This document shows, piece by piece, positions 28,610-38,199 of a stretch of DNA of 64,000 bases; position 1 is the first letter of the stretch; each line of letters begins with the position of its first letter. The translations under genes were made by a program, and so were the position numbers. The stretch is taken from the NCBI GenBank assembly GCA_027493545.1, contig JAOSKR010000001.1:400001-464000 (forward strand), given 5' to 3'. The DNA comes from Roseovarius sp. (GTDB lineage: Bacteria > Pseudomonadota > Alphaproteobacteria > Rhodobacterales > Rhodobacteraceae). The notes beneath the pieces were generated by a model that was not told where the DNA came from, did no database searches, and saw nothing but the letters and a program-made list of their open reading frames with translations.

Positions 28610-29512
28610 GTGAGTGAAATGGTGGTGGATATGGCTGCGCCGGGTGACAACGCCGCGCCGGTCATCATCAAACGGAAAAAGATCGTCAGGGCCGATGGGC
28701 ATCACGGTGGCGCCCGGAAGGTCGCCTATGCCGACTTCGTGACCGCGTTGATGGCCTTTTTCCTGCTGATGTGGCTGCTGAACGCGACGACGGAAAAGCA
28801 ACGCAAGGGGATTGCGGACTATTTCAGTCCGACCATTCCGATCAACCGCATCTCGGGTGGCGGCGAGGGGGATTTCGGCGGCGAAAGCCTGTTCTCGGAA
28901 AGCTGGCTGGCCCAGAACGGCATCGGCGGCAGCAACCGGACCGTGAGCGAGGAGCACCAGAACCGCGGCGAGCTCGGGATGAGCGATCAAAACGCCGAAG
29001 GTGCCGCCGGCCCCGAGAGCCCGACCGTCGCCAGCGCCGGGGAATTCGCCGCGGTCAGCGAGCAGCTCCTGGGCCGAAACGGCGAAAGCGAGGTCTCCGC
29101 CGACCTGCTGCGCCATATCCGCACGCGGGTCACCGACGAGGGCCTGATCATCGAGCTTTTCGACCTCGATGGCGCGCCTCTCTTTGCTGCCGGCACCGCC
29201 GAGCCGACGCCGCTCCTGCAATCCCTCTCTGCGCTGGTGGTCTCGGCCGCGGCGCTTGTCACCAATGGAGTTGCCGTCGAGGCGCATACCCGCGCACGCC
29301 CCGTCGTCGCCGCGGACAGCCCGGTCTGGACTCTCTCCTCGGCGCGCGCCGACGCCATGCGCGGCCTGATCGAGGCCCAGGGCCTCGACGGCCAGCGTCT
29401 GCGCCGCGTGACCGGGTACGCCGACCGCGAGCCGGTGGTCAGGAATCCGCTCAGCGCCCGCAACAACCGGGTGGAGGTGATCCTGCTGCGCTACGGCATG
29501 TCGCGCGATTGA
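28610..29512 (+). CDS. motB: MotB, stator protein
   Basis: Peptidoglycan-anchored stator subunit that forms the proton channel with MotA. 300 residues. A basic N-terminus (IIKRKKIVRADGHHGGARKV) is followed by one helix with the proton-carrying Asp in YADFVTALMAFFLLMWLL. The periplasmic part ends in an OmpA-like domain (VTGYADREPVVRNPLSARNNRVEVILL). A GTG at 28610 is used as start; an ATG at 28619 is possible. motA is 10 kb away (39854-40723), an unusual separation but common in this flagellar type. Confidence 0.93.
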   Translation: MSEMVVDMAAPGDNAAPVIIKRKKIVRADGHHGGARKVAYADFVTALMAFFLLMWLLNATTEKQRKGIADYFSPTIPINRISGGGEGDFGGESLFSESWLAQNGIGGSNRTVSEEHQNRGELGMSDQNAEGAAGPESPTVASAGEFAAVSEQLLGRNGESEVSADLLRHIRTRVTDEGLIIELFDLDGAPLFAAGTAEPTPLLQSLSALVVSAAALVTNGVAVEAHTRARPVVAADSPVWTLSSARADAMRGLIEAQGLDGQRLRRVTGYADREPVVRNPLSARNNRVEVILLRYGMSRD

Positions 29513-29527
29513 GGCGGATTTTATCTG

Positions 29528-29542
29528 TTAGCCTGCCGTTAA
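29528..29542. promoter_or_regulatory. CtrA-like box upstream of flgE
   Basis: TTAG-CCTGCCG-TTAA, 7 of 8 matches to TTAA-N7-TTAA, in the 87-bp gap between motB and flgE and about 58 bp before the flgE start. Confidence 0.5.
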
Positions 29543-29599
29543 GGCTCCGGCCTTATGCCTGTGTCCGGAGTGCATCCGATACAGCAGAAAGGCGCATCC

Positions 29600-30901
29600 A
29601 TGACGATTTCCTCCTCGCTGAACGCCGGCGTCGCCGGGCTCAATTCGAGCGCGATCCGACTGGCCGCCATCTCCGACAACATCGCCAATTCCGGCACCTA
29701 CGGCTACAAGCGGGTCGAGGCGGATTTCGAATCAATGATCCTGTCGCAATCGGGCGGCGCCTATTCGGCCGGCGGCGTCAGCGCCTCGACCCAGCGTCTG
29801 GTCGATCAGCGCGGCGCGCTGGTCACCACGGCCAACCCCACCGACCTGGCGGTCAACGGCCGGGGCATGCTGCCGGTGGCGCTCCTGAGCGATGTCAACG
29901 TATCCGGCAGCGACGCGCAGATGCTGCTGACGACCACCGGCTCGTTCCGCATCGACGCCGAGGGACGTCTGGTCACCGAATCGGGCCTGGTACTGCTGGG
30001 CTGGCCGGCCAATCCCGACGGCACCGTGCCGGAGTTTCCGCGCGACACCGACGACGGGCTGGAACCGGTGCGCATCAACGTCAATCAGCTCGACGGCGAG
30101 CCGACGACGCGGATAGATCTCGGCGTCAACCTTCCGGCGACGGAGACCGAAGCGGGCGCCACCGGCGCCAGCCAGCATCTGTCGGTGCAATATTTCGACA
30201 ATATCGGCATATCCCGCAACCTGGATTTCGAGTTCACGCCGACGGTGCCGGGCAGCGGATCGTCGAACGAGTGGACGATGGTGATCACCGATTCGGCGCA
30301 GGCGGGCGCGGTGATCGGTGAATACACCCTGACCTTCGCCGACTCGCGCAGTTCGGGCGGCACGCTGCAGGCGGTTGCCGCCGTTTCCGGCGGTGCCTAC
30401 GACCCGGCCACCGGCGCCGTCATCGTCAATGTCGACGGCGGCCCGATGGAGCTCTCGATTGGCGAACTGGGCTCGAACGACGGGCTGACCCAGCTTTCCG
30501 ACAGTTTCGCGCCGCTCTCGATCACCAAGGACGGCTCGCCCGTCGGCAACATGGTCTCGGCCGAGGTCGACCAGAACGGGTATGTTCACGCGTCCTTCGA
30601 CACCGGCATCACCCGGATCATCTATCAGGTGCCGCTGGTGGACGTGCCCAACCCCAACGGGATGGTGGCGATGGGCCACCAGACCTATATGCCCTCGTCC
30701 GAAAGCGGTTCGTTCTTCCTGTGGGATGCCGGTGACGGGCCGACCGGCGAGGTGGCCTCCTTCGCGCGCGAGGAATCGGCCACCGACATCGCTGGCGAAC
30801 TGACCGCGATGATCCAGACCCAGCGCGCCTATTCCTCGAATGCCAAGGTGATCCAGACGGTGGACGAGATGCTACAGGAAACCACCAACATTAAACGCTG
30901 A
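29600..30901 (+). CDS. flgE: FlgE, flagellar hook protein
   Basis: Builds the hook. 433 residues. The N-terminal rod/hook signature is SLNAGVAGLNSSAIRLAAISDNIANSGTYGYKR and the C-terminal coil is FAREESATDIAGELTAMIQTQRAYSSNAKVIQTVDEMLQETTNIKR. Between them is the variable D1-D2 part. The ATG at 29600 (MTISSSL) was preferred to an upstream one at 29555 as it fits the family and follows an AGAAAGG site. It starts the flgE-flgK-flgL-flgI run. Confidence 0.94.
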   Translation: MTISSSLNAGVAGLNSSAIRLAAISDNIANSGTYGYKRVEADFESMILSQSGGAYSAGGVSASTQRLVDQRGALVTTANPTDLAVNGRGMLPVALLSDVNVSGSDAQMLLTTTGSFRIDAEGRLVTESGLVLLGWPANPDGTVPEFPRDTDDGLEPVRINVNQLDGEPTTRIDLGVNLPATETEAGATGASQHLSVQYFDNIGISRNLDFEFTPTVPGSGSSNEWTMVITDSAQAGAVIGEYTLTFADSRSSGGTLQAVAAVSGGAYDPATGAVIVNVDGGPMELSIGELGSNDGLTQLSDSFAPLSITKDGSPVGNMVSAEVDQNGYVHASFDTGITRIIYQVPLVDVPNPNGMVAMGHQTYMPSSESGSFFLWDAGDGPTGEVASFAREESATDIAGELTAMIQTQRAYSSNAKVIQTVDEMLQETTNIKR

Positions 30902-30946
30902 GCGCGGGTTCGGTCTGAACCGGACGGCTGATCGGAAGGGGATGCC

Positions 30947-32385
30947 ATGAGTATCTCGAGCGCCCTATCGAACGCGCTGAGCGGGTTGAGCGCCAGCTCG
31001 GCGCAGGTCCAGCTCGCCTCGGCCAACGTCGCCAATGCCCTGACGCCGGGTTATGCGCCGCGTGGGCTGGAGCTGTCGGCGCGGGCGACCGGCGGGGCAG
31101 GCGGCGTCATCGTCCGGGGGTCGTGCGCGACGAGGATCCGGGGCTGCTGAGCGCCCGTCGCGGCGCCGACGGCGATCTCGCCCGGGCCGAGGTCAGGGCC
31201 AGGTTTCAGGCCGATCTCGAAGACCTTGCCGGCACTCCCGACCAGCCCGATTCGCTCGCCGGGGGCGTGGCGGCGCTGGAGGCGAGCCTCGTCACTGCCG
31301 CCGCCAGACCCGACGAGGAAAGCCGCCTGCTCGCGGTGGTGCGGCAGGCCGACGGCCTCGCCACCAGGCTCAATGCCATGTCGCGGCAAATCCAGAACTG
31401 GCGCGCGGATGCCGAGGCCGGGATCGAACGTTCGGTCAGTGACGCCAACACCCATCTGCGCGAGATCCACGCACTCAACGTCCGCATCACCGATGCCAAC
31501 AGATCCGGGCACTCCGCCGCGGCCTTCGAGGATCAGCGCCGCGTCGCGCTCGACCGGCTGGCGGAACTGGTGCCGATCCGCCTCGCGACCCGGGACAACG
31601 GAACCGTCGCAATCTATTCGACCGACGGCGCGGTGCTGCTCGACGATCGCCCGGCACAGCTGGGGTTCGCGGCCGGCAATGCGGTCATGCCCCACATGAC
31701 AATCGAGAACGGGCTGTTGAGCGGGCTGACGCTCAACGGCCGGGCGATATCCCCACCTTCCGGCGGCGGCCGCATCGCCGGTCTGTTCCAACTGCGCGAC
31801 GGTCTGGCAACGGATGCGCAGGACCAGCTCGACGCCCTCGCACGCGATCTTGTCGAGAGGCTTCAGGACCCGGCGCTCGATGCCACGCGCTCGCCGGGCG
31901 ACGCGGGGCTCTTCACCGATGGCGGCGCGGCCTTCGATCCGGCCGACGAGATCGGGCTGGCCCGGCGCCTGTCGCTCAACGACCGGGTCGACCCGGAGGC
32001 GGGCGGCGCGCTGTGGCGGCTGCGCGACGGGCTCGGCGCCAGCGCGCCGGGCAATGCCGGACAGGCGGCGCTCCTTCACGATCTCTCCACCGCGCTTGAT
32101 CGCCGGGGCGAAATGGCCTCGGGCGATCTCGGGGCCACCGGGCGCAGCCTCGCGGGGCATGTCTCGGCGCTGGTCTCGCGGATCGGCCAGGACCGGCTGT
32201 CGCTCGACCGGGAGGTGGCTTCGGCCGGTGCGCACCAGGCGGGTCTGCTGGAAGCCGAGCAGCGCATGGGCGTCGATACCGATGCCGAGATGCAGCGGCT
32301 CATGCTGATCGAGCAGGCCTACGCCGCCAACGCGCGGGTGATCAAGGTGGCGGGTGAACTGATGGATGTATTGCTGAGGATCTGA
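30947..32385 (+). CDS. flgK: FlgK, hook-filament junction protein 1, one frameshift
   Basis: Caps the hook and joins it to the filament. About 479 residues. The N-terminus SISSALSNALSGLSASSAQVQLASANVANALTPGYAPR is typical. One G is missing from the G run at about 31117-31121, so the frame breaks after GGVIVRG; the next frame continues VVRDEDPGLLSARRGADGDLA. The C-terminal coil LMLIEQAYAANARVIKVAGELMDVLLRI is the conserved FlgK end. It is followed by flgL after three bases. Confidence 0.93.
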
Positions 32386-32388
32386 CGC

Positions 32389-33399
32389 ATGATGTTGACC
32401 TCGATTGGCGACCTCGCCCGGGGCTTTGCCCTCAAGCGGCAAAGCGTGGTGCTCAGGCAGGCTCTGACGCGGCTGGGCAGCGAGGTATCGAGCGGCCGGG
32501 CCGCCGACCCGGTGGCGCATCTCGGCGGTCATCTCGCCGGATTGGCGCAAATCGAACATGACCTGGTGCTGGCGGCCAGTTATCGCGACGGCGCGCAGGA
32601 GGCCCGGATCGCGGCCGAGACGATGCAGATCTCCCTCGATCGAATCGCGACGGGTTCCGACCGGCTGATACATACGCTCGCCCTGTCGGGCGCCGATGCC
32701 GGCCACACCGGTCTGTCTGTCGCCGCCGCCGAGGCCGCCGCCGAGTTCGAAGGCTTCGTCTCGGCGCTCGATGTCGGGGTCGCCGGCCGGCATCTCTTTT
32801 CCGGAACCGCGGTCGATACCGCGCCCCTCGCACCCGCGGGGGACATACTGGCGCAACTCGGCGTCGCGATCGCCGCAGCCCGGACGCCGGCCGAGGTCAT
32901 GGCGGCGGCCGATGCCTTCTTCGACACCCCAGGCGGGGCGTTCGAAGCCCTCGTCTATCGCGGTGCGGCGCAAAGCCTCGCCCCGGCCGAACTGGGCGCG
33001 GGCGAAACCGCCGATCTCGGCCTGCGCGCCGATCACGAGGCATTTCGCGCCACGCTGAAACACACCGCGCTTGCGGCGCTTGCCGACGATCCGGCGCTGG
33101 CCCTCAGCGACGAGGCGCGCCACGGCGTGCTCGGTCTTGCCCTCGACGGGATGCTCGGCGCCCGCGATGCCCAGGCCGCGCTGCAGGCCGGGCTGGGATC
33201 GGTCGAAGGCCGGATCGCGCGCGCCGGCGCCCGGCTGGAGGCGGAGACCGCGGCGCTCGAGATGGCCCGCGGCGCGCTGATCGCGGTCGATCCCTACGAG
33301 GCCGCCACCGAACTGGAGGCCGTGCGCCTGCAACTCGAAACCGTCTATTCGGTCACCGCCCGCCTGTCCCGTCTCAATTTGGTGAACTTCCTGTCATGA
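32389..33399 (+). CDS. flgL: FlgL-type hook-filament junction protein 3
   Basis: 336 residues of the flagellin/FlgL fold: N-terminal SIGDLARGFALKRQSVVLRQ, then ALTRLGSEVSSGRAADP; C-terminal coil AATELEAVRLQLETVYSVTARLSRLNLVNFLS. Position right behind flgK makes FlgL the clear identity even though similarity to enteric FlgL is low. The stop overlaps the flgI start (ATGA). Confidence 0.88.
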   Translation: MMLTSIGDLARGFALKRQSVVLRQALTRLGSEVSSGRAADPVAHLGGHLAGLAQIEHDLVLAASYRDGAQEARIAAETMQISLDRIATGSDRLIHTLALSGADAGHTGLSVAAAEAAAEFEGFVSALDVGVAGRHLFSGTAVDTAPLAPAGDILAQLGVAIAAARTPAEVMAAADAFFDTPGGAFEALVYRGAAQSLAPAELGAGETADLGLRADHEAFRATLKHTALAALADDPALALSDEARHGVLGLALDGMLGARDAQAALQAGLGSVEGRIARAGARLEAETAALEMARGALIAVDPYEAATELEAVRLQLETVYSVTARLSRLNLVNFLS

Positions 33400-34508
33400 C
33401 CCGCTTCCTCCTGCCCGCCCTCGTCTGCGTTCTCATCGGTCTCGCCAACGGCCCCGTCGCCGCCGCCTCGATCCGAATCAAGGACCTGGTCGATTTCGAC
33501 GGCGTGCGCGGCAACGACCTGGTTGGCTACGGGCTGGTGGTGGGGCTCAACGGCACCGGCGACGGCCTCCGCAACGCGCCCTTCACCGAGGAGATCATGT
33601 CGAACATCCTCGAACGTCTCGGTGTCAACGTCACCGGCGAGCAGTTCCGCCCCAAGAACGTCGCCGCGGTGTTCGTGACCGCCTCGATGCCGCCCTTCGC
33701 GCGCGCCGGATCGCAGATCGACGTCACCGTCTCGGCCATCGGCGATGCCGACAGCCTTCTGGGCGGGACGCTGGTGATGACGCCGCTCAACGCCGCCGAC
33801 GGCGATATCTATGCCGTGGCGCAAGGCACGATCATCGCCGGCGGCGCCTCGGCCCGGGGCGAGGGCGGCAGCGTCGTCGAGGGTGTGCCCACCGCCGGAA
33901 CGATCCCGTCGGGCGCGCGCGTCGAACGCGAGATCGATTTCGAACTGTCGAGCCTCAGCCAGATCAGGCTGGGGCTGCGCGATCCCGATTTCACCACCGC
34001 CGCCCGGATCGAAACCGCGATCAACCGGGCGTTCGGACGCCGGGTCGCGCTGATGCTCGACCCCGGAACCGTCAGTCTGGATGTCGGCGCCACCGGCACC
34101 CGGTCGACCGCCCATGCGCTGCGTCAGGTCGAGAACCTCCTCGTGCAGCCTGAACGCAAGGCGCGCGTGGTCGTCGACCAGCGGTCAGGAACGATCGTGA
34201 TGGGCGAGGATGTGCGCATCTCGCGGGTCGCGGTCGCGCAGGGGAACCTGACGCTCCGGGTCGAGGAACTGCCGCTGGTCTCGCAGCCCAACCCGTTTGC
34301 CCGGGGCGATACCGTGGTCGTGCCGCGCACGCGTACGGAACTGCGCGAAGAGCCGGGGGTCGGCCTGGCCGAGGTCGCCGAGGGCACGACCCTGTCGCAG
34401 GTGATCGCCGGGCTCAATGCGCTCGGAACCTCGCCGCGCGACATGATCGACATCCTCAAGAGCATCAATGCGGCCGGGGCGCTGCACGCGGAATTCGTGG
34501 TCCGCTGA
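33396..34508 (+). CDS. flgI: FlgI, flagellar P-ring protein
   Basis: Periplasmic ring around the rod. 370 residues with a signal peptide (FLLPALVCVLIGLANGPVAAAS). Family landmarks: RIKDLVDFDGVRGNDLVGYGLVVGLNGTGD, NVAAVFVTASMPPFARAGSQIDV and VVVDQRSGTIVMGEDVRISRVAVAQGNL. It is the last gene of the flgEKLI run and convergent with fliP; a symmetric hairpin lies between them. Confidence 0.96.
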   Translation: MTRFLLPALVCVLIGLANGPVAAASIRIKDLVDFDGVRGNDLVGYGLVVGLNGTGDGLRNAPFTEEIMSNILERLGVNVTGEQFRPKNVAAVFVTASMPPFARAGSQIDVTVSAIGDADSLLGGTLVMTPLNAADGDIYAVAQGTIIAGGASARGEGGSVVEGVPTAGTIPSGARVEREIDFELSSLSQIRLGLRDPDFTTAARIETAINRAFGRRVALMLDPGTVSLDVGATGTRSTAHALRQVENLLVQPERKARVVVDQRSGTIVMGEDVRISRVAVAQGNLTLRVEELPLVSQPNPFARGDTVVVPRTRTELREEPGVGLAEVAEGTTLSQVIAGLNALGTSPRDMIDILKSINAAGALHAEFVVR

Positions 34509-34729
34509 TCTCCGGGCGCTTCGCCGGTTTCGGGTGTGCCCGCCGGATTGTCCGCGTGTCGATCGAGTTGCGCGCCGTCCTCGGCGGCCGGTTCGCTCCG
34601 GCCCGGTGTCCGCCGCGCCATCCGCCCGCGCTGCCGCGGCGCGGCGATGCGGGCCGGCTCTGCCGCAACGACTGTCACAGCGGGGATATCCGGGCGTTAT
34701 TGGCGTCGTCATCTCCGGCCAGTTCGGGC

Positions 34730-34751
34730 GCCCCGCCGCGCGAGGCGGGGC
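34730..34751. terminator. bidirectional hairpin between flgI and fliP; 34509-34792 otherwise empty
   Basis: A perfect 8-bp stem GCCCCGCC / GGCGGGGC with a 6-base loop in the gap between the convergent flgI and fliP. No T tract on either side. The 284-bp gap has short open frames on both strands but none with a start, RBS or family features that I could support. Confidence 0.55.
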
Positions 34752-34792
34752 CGCCGGGCGTCAGGGGCGCCGGTTCATGGCAGGAAACCGTG

Positions 34793-35527
34793 TCAGAAAT
34801 AGCCCCGCACGAGGCTGTCGGCAATCAGCGTCCAGCCATCGGCGATCACGAAGAAGGCGAGCTTGAACGGCAGCGAGACCACCACCGGCGGCACCATCAT
34901 CATGCCCATGGACATCAGGATCGCCGCCACCACGAGGTCGATGATCAGGAACGGCAGGAACACCGGGAACCCGACCTGGAAGGCTCGGGCGATTTCCGAG
35001 AGCAGAAAGCTCGGCACCAGCACCGAAAGAGCGGCATCGGGCGCGGGTACCGGCCCGCCGCTCTCGGGCCGCAGCGCGCTGAGCGTGGCAAAGGTCTCGG
35101 GGTCGACGCGCGCCGCCATGAAACCGCGAAACGGGTCCAGCGCCCGCGATACGGCGGTTTCTGTGTCGATCGTCCCGTTCAGCAGCGGGTCCATGCCCGC
35201 CGCCCAGGCCTCGGTGAACACCGGCTCCATCACGAAATAGGTCAGGAACAGCGCCAGGCTGACGATCAGCATGTTGGGCGGCGATTGCTGCAGTCCGATG
35301 CCCTGGCGCAGGATCGCCAGCACGGTGACGATGAAGGGAAAGCAGGTGATCATGATCGCCAGCCCCGGTGCCGGGCTCAGCACCGTGATCAGCACGATGA
35401 GCTGGATCGTGCGCACCGAAAGCGACGAACCGTCGCCCGGGGAGAGGGTGATCTCCTGGGCCACGGCCGGCAGGGGCCACAGCAGCACGAGGGCCGCGGC
35501 AAGCAGAAGGGGCGCGGGTCGCGTCAT
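34793..35527 (-). CDS. fliP: FliP, flagellar export gate protein
   Basis: Core of the type III export channel with FliQ and FliR. 244 residues: a cleavable signal (LLLAAALVLLWPLPAVAQ), then LSPAPGLAIMITCFPFIVTV and GLQQSPPNMLIVSLALFLTYFVMEPVF, the family's hallmark (QQSPPN), and C-terminal MGMMMVPPVVVSLPFKLAFFVIADGW. The ATG overlaps the fliN TGA. Last gene of the fliF-fliH-fliN-fliP operon. Confidence 0.96.
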   Translation of the reverse strand: MTRPAPLLLAAALVLLWPLPAVAQEITLSPGDGSSLSVRTIQLIVLITVLSPAPGLAIMITCFPFIVTVLAILRQGIGLQQSPPNMLIVSLALFLTYFVMEPVFTEAWAAGMDPLLNGTIDTETAVSRALDPFRGFMAARVDPETFATLSALRPESGGPVPAPDAALSVLVPSFLLSEIARAFQVGFPVFLPFLIIDLVVAAILMSMGMMMVPPVVVSLPFKLAFFVIADGWTLIADSLVRGYF

Positions 35528-35823
35528 TCGGTGCCGTCTTGCTGGTCGGCGACTTCGGTCAGCCGGACCGCCAGCTGGCCCCGGGCATCGCCGCCCATCT
35601 CCTCGAGTTCGCCGCGGGCGATCAGGCGCTCGCCCACGTATAGCTCGACCGGGTCGCTCACCCGCCGGTCGAGAGGCAGCACGGCGTTTCGTTCCATCTT
35701 CAGCAGGTCGCGGATCAGCGGTCGCGTCTTGCCCACCGAGATGGTGATCTCGATCGGCACCGAAGCGAAGGGATTGCGCAGGTCCGCGCCGGGCGCGGGT
35801 TTGGAGTTGTCCGGCTGATCCAT
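35524..35823 (-). CDS. fliN: FliN, C-ring switch protein
   Basis: 99 residues, a complete SpoA domain: ASVPIEITISVGKTRPLIRD, then LLKMERNAVLPLDRRVSDPVELYVGERLIARGEL, matching FliN. Switch-complex component at the bottom of the C-ring. It overlaps fliH and fliP by single stop/start codons. FliM and FliG are not encoded in this window. Confidence 0.94.
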   Translation of the reverse strand: MDQPDNSKPAPGADLRNPFASVPIEITISVGKTRPLIRDLLKMERNAVLPLDRRVSDPVELYVGERLIARGELEEMGGDARGQLAVRLTEVADQQDGTE

Positions 35824-36422
35824 CAGGCTCTGTCCTTCGTTGAGGGCGTGGTTTCCAGAAAGAAGCTTTCGACGGCGGCGCGAATTCCGCCCAACACCTC
35901 CTGCAGGTCGATTTCGCGTTCGGCGACCTCGCCGATGCGGATCTGCACCTGCCCCTCGGCAAGCGTGTCGTCCTGCCCGACCTCGAGCGGAAACCCGGTA
36001 TCGCGTGGCAGCACCGCCTGCAGCGCCGCCGCGCTGGCCGGAGCGGTGACCAGCATCACCGGCTGCCGGCCGTGGGCTGCGATTTCCTCCTCGATGAGCG
36101 ATGTCACGCGCGCTCCGAGCGTGGCGTGGGCCAGTTCGGGCAGGACCGCGGCCACGATCTGGGCGATCAGCGGCTGCAAGCCGGCAACGAAACCGGCATG
36201 GGCTTCGTTGTAGGTGAACGACAGATCGCGGAGGTTCCTGGCGAAATCCTCTGCCAGACAGACCCCGCTTTCCCGCTGCGCCTTGGCGGAATCGTCCCAG
36301 CCGGCTCGGTAGCCCCGCTCGAACGCCTCGAGCTTGAGATCCTCGATCGTCACGTCCGACAGCGCCGCGCCTTCGACGGTGCCGGTCTCGGCGAAATCCT
36401 CGAGCAGGTCCGAGACAGCCAT
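35823..36422 (-). CDS. fliH: FliH-like negative regulator of the export ATPase
   Basis: 199 residues. The N-terminus is acidic and the middle has a helical stretch (LEAFERGYRAGWDDSAKAQRE) with the A/G-x3-G spacing typical of FliH, followed by ALLARV-like periodic helices and a C-terminal alpha/beta domain (VMLVTAPASAAALQAVL...GQVQIRIGEVAEREIDL). FliH holds FliI at the export gate. Low sequence identity is normal for this family; the position between fliF and fliN supports the call. Confidence 0.8.
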   Translation of the reverse strand: MAVSDLLEDFAETGTVEGAALSDVTIEDLKLEAFERGYRAGWDDSAKAQRESGVCLAEDFARNLRDLSFTYNEAHAGFVAGLQPLIAQIVAAVLPELAHATLGARVTSLIEEEIAAHGRQPVMLVTAPASAAALQAVLPRDTGFPLEVGQDDTLAEGQVQIRIGEVAEREIDLQEVLGGIRAAVESFFLETTPSTKDRA

Positions 36423-38121
36423 CAGGCGCTTTCCTCCTCACCTTCAAGCCAGCTGCGCAGGATTTCGACGGTTTCGTCGCGCCGCTCGCCGATCAGTTCC
36501 CTCAGGCGCTGTGCCGGGTCGATGCCGCCATCCCCGGTGCGCGGCGGCCTGGTACCCGGCAGGGCGGTGGCGGTCCGGGCGTTGTCGCCGCCCGTCGCGC
36601 CGGAAATGAGCGTCATCGCCGTCGCCTCGCCGTCGCCGGTGTCGATCTCGCCGGTCAGGGCTGCGGGGGTTCCGGCGCTTTGCCCGGGCGTTTCCGTCCT
36701 CGCGCCGGGGGTCTGGGGTGCCGTCAGCCGGCGGAAATCGCTATCGCCCGGGCGCGCCAGGAGCGGCCGGACGACGAAGAGCCCGAGAACCAGGGCGACC
36801 ACCGCCAGAACCGCCGCCTGCACCAGCGACATGGCGTCGAGCCCAAGGTCCGGCAACAGGGTGCGGTCCGCCCCGGTTCCGGCCGGTGCCACCTGTTCGA
36901 ACTGCATCGACTTGATGGTGATGGCGTCGCCGCGCGCCGCGTCGTACCCCACCGCCGAGGATACCAGCTGTTCGAGGGCGGCCAGCTCGTCAGCCGGCCT
37001 CGGCTGAAAGACCGGCTCGCCATTCTGGCCCGGCGAGACCGTGCCGTTGACCAGAACCGCGACCATCAGCCGCTTGATGGCGCCAGTGCCTCGACCACCT
37101 GCCGCTCGGTCTCGGACACCTCGTAGTTCACCCGCTCGCGGGTTTCGCTCGTCCGGCTGGACGAGCCGTCCGGCGCCGGCGTCGCCCTCGGGAAGGTTCG
37201 AGGCGACGGTGACCCCGCCGCCCTCGCCCGAGGCGGCATCCTCGCGTTCTTCGGTGTCGGTGCTGATGGCGACGCGGCTGTCGGGGTCGATCACCCGCTC
37301 GCGCAGGGATTCCGACCGCGTCACCGTCTCGACGCTGACCTCGACAACCGCGTTGCCGGGTCCGACCCGGGCGGCAAGCAACCGTTCGACCCGGTGCCTG
37401 AGGGTTTCGGAGAGCCCGTCGGTGGCACCGGCCGGGGAGCGGTCGGCATCGCCGACAAGCTCGCCGTTGCCGTCGATGACCGAAACATCCTCGGGCGCCA
37501 TCCCGGCCACGGCGGAAGCGACAAGGTATTTCAGCGCCTGTGCATGCGCCGCGGTGATCCGGCCGGCGGTGGCGGAGACCGCGACCGAGGCGGTGGGCCG
37601 CAGTTCGCGCCGGAACGGGCTGGTCCCGGTCTGCGCGATATGCACCCGCGCCGATGCGACCGCGGGGTGCGACACGATGGTGCGCGCAAGCTCGCCCTCC
37701 TTGGCGCGCCAGTAGGCGGCGTTGAACATCTGCGAGGTGGTGCCGAAACCCGACAGCCCGTCAAGGAGCTCGTAGCCTTGCGCGGAATTGCGCGGCAGCC
37801 CCTCGCCGGCCAGTGTCATGCGCAATTCGTCCCGGCGCGCGGCATCGACGAAAATCGCCCCGCCGCGAACCTCGTAGGCGACATCGCGCTGTTCCAGCGC
37901 GCCCACCACCTCGCCCGCCGGACCGCTTTCCAGCCCCGCATAAAGAAGCGCCATCCCGGGGTCGCCGCCATCCGGGCAAGCGCCAGGACGGCGGCGAACA
38001 TGGCAAGGGTCGCGACCGCCACGATGATCCGGCGGCGGGGATCGAGCGCATTCCAGACGGTGGCGATCTGCTGCAAGCTGTCGTTCCTTCTTTCCCGAGA
38101 TCTGCCGTTCGGTGTGCTCAT
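36422..38121 (-). CDS. fliF: FliF, MS-ring protein, three frameshifts
   Basis: Inner-membrane ring that seeds flagellar assembly. About 566 residues. The true N-terminus is MSTPNGRSRERRNDSLQQIA, with the first helix IIVAVATLAMFAAVLALARM. The frame then breaks at about 37955-37965 and resumes at MALLYAGLESGPAG. NAAYWRAKEGELARTIVSHP and VHIAQTGTSPFRRELRPTAS are conserved. Two further, compensating shifts at about 37185 and 37080 hide RTSETRERVNYEVSETERQV. The second helix is LVQAAVLAVVALVLGLFVVRPLL. fliG does not follow; fliH does. The start is 17 bp from a CtrA-like box shared with fliL. Confidence 0.93.
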
Positions 38122-38137
38122 CCTTGGCCCATCAGGC

Positions 38138-38152
38138 TTAACAATCGGTTAG
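38138..38152. promoter_or_regulatory. CtrA-like box between divergent fliF and fliL
   Basis: TTAA-CAATCGG-TTAG, 7 of 8 matches to TTAA-N7-TTAA. It lies 17 bp from the fliF start and about 48 bp from the chosen fliL start, in the only gap between the two divergent operons. Confidence 0.55.
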
Positions 38153-38199
38153 TCCCTGCCGGCCTATAGTCGGCCTGCAACCAGATGCGGGACGTGACG

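Noticed and set aside
34509-34792. Small genes in the flgI-fliP gap
   Set aside because: Open frames exist on both strands but lack RBS, family pattern and codon signal; the gap is explained by a bidirectional hairpin.
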